Of a stretch of 15,162 bases of DNA, positions 15,074 through 15,162 are shown one piece after another. Each line of letters begins with the position of its first letter. Within the stretch, counting starts at the first letter, position 1. The notes under the pieces were generated by a model that saw nothing but the letters and a program-made list of their open reading frames with translations, made no database searches and had not been told where the DNA came from. Made by a program: the position numbers and the translations under genes. Location of the stretch: contig JACQUH010000077.1 in NCBI GenBank assembly GCA_016210375.1, positions 1 to 15,162 of the forward strand, read 5' to 3'. The stretch comes from Chloroflexota bacterium. Lineage in GTDB: Bacteria > Chloroflexota > Dehalococcoidia > Lucifugimonadales > JACPCL1.

Positions 15074-15149
15074 TGGAGGCGACGGGCGGATTCGAACCGC
15101 CGACTAGGGCTTTTGCAGAGCCCCGCCTTAACCTCTTGGCCACGTCGCC
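15074..15149 (-). tRNA. tRNA-Cys (GCA), copy 2
   Basis: Same acceptor (GGCGACG/CGTCGCC), T arm, U discriminator and encoded CCA as copy 1. The anticodon loop CTGCAAA sits between GGGCT and AGCCC, so changes relative to copy 1 are compensatory and both copies should fold. It is first in the transcript order Cys-Leu-Cys; its promoter would lie to the right of the window. Confidence 0.95.
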
Positions 15150-15162
15150 CTCGCTCGCGCCA

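Overview
The window looks like a bacterial chromosome segment, moderately GC-rich, probably from an uncultured Chloroflexota lineage such as Dehalococcoidia or SAR202-like bacteria. This is inferred from the gene mix: paired MmgE/PrpD proteins, a UGSC-type selenoprotein with its 'GWTDGLP' partner, a family-5 binding lipoprotein with a Thr/Pro-rich linker, and an Abhydrolase_10-type protein. No rRNA or marker gene is present, so the taxonomic call is tentative.

Layout. (1) 1-629, minus: the N-terminal part of an acyl-CoA dehydrogenase that runs off the left edge. (2) 630-1999: mostly non-coding sequence with a perfect 17-bp inverted repeat, a decayed HicA-like toxin and two small genes with non-standard coding (an in-frame TGA; an ACG where the start codon should be). 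(3) 2012-10669, minus: a long co-directional run, read from right to left: substrate-binding lipoprotein, DppB-like permease, DppC-like permease, UGSC-family selenoprotein, GWTDGLP-family protein, and two MmgE/PrpD proteins. A good sigma70-type promoter lies upstream at 10750-10779. (4) 11158-12252, plus: a TPR protein built from about eleven 34-residue repeats. (5) 12447-14450, minus: an alpha/beta hydrolase domain protein. (6) 14702-15149, minus: a tRNA cluster Cys(GCA)-Leu(GAG)-Cys(GCA) with a rho-independent terminator.

The main result is that the gene at 6150-6824 is split by an in-frame TGA that most likely encodes selenocysteine. The reading frame continues for 109 conserved-looking codons, the TGA sits at the U of the U-G-S-C family motif, and a stable stem-loop begins at the very next base. 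The motif here is U-G-S-T, so the usual resolving-position Cys is replaced. A second small gene (1408-1698) also has an in-frame TGA followed directly by a foldable hairpin. It is either a second selenoprotein or a pseudogene.

Working together: the binding protein and two permeases would import a peptide-like or other small organic substrate, but their ATPases are not in the window. The MmgE/PrpD pair, the UGSC selenoprotein and the GWTDGLP protein would then act on the imported compound or its products in the cytoplasm. The substrate cannot be read from sequence, and the pathway is inference from gene order.
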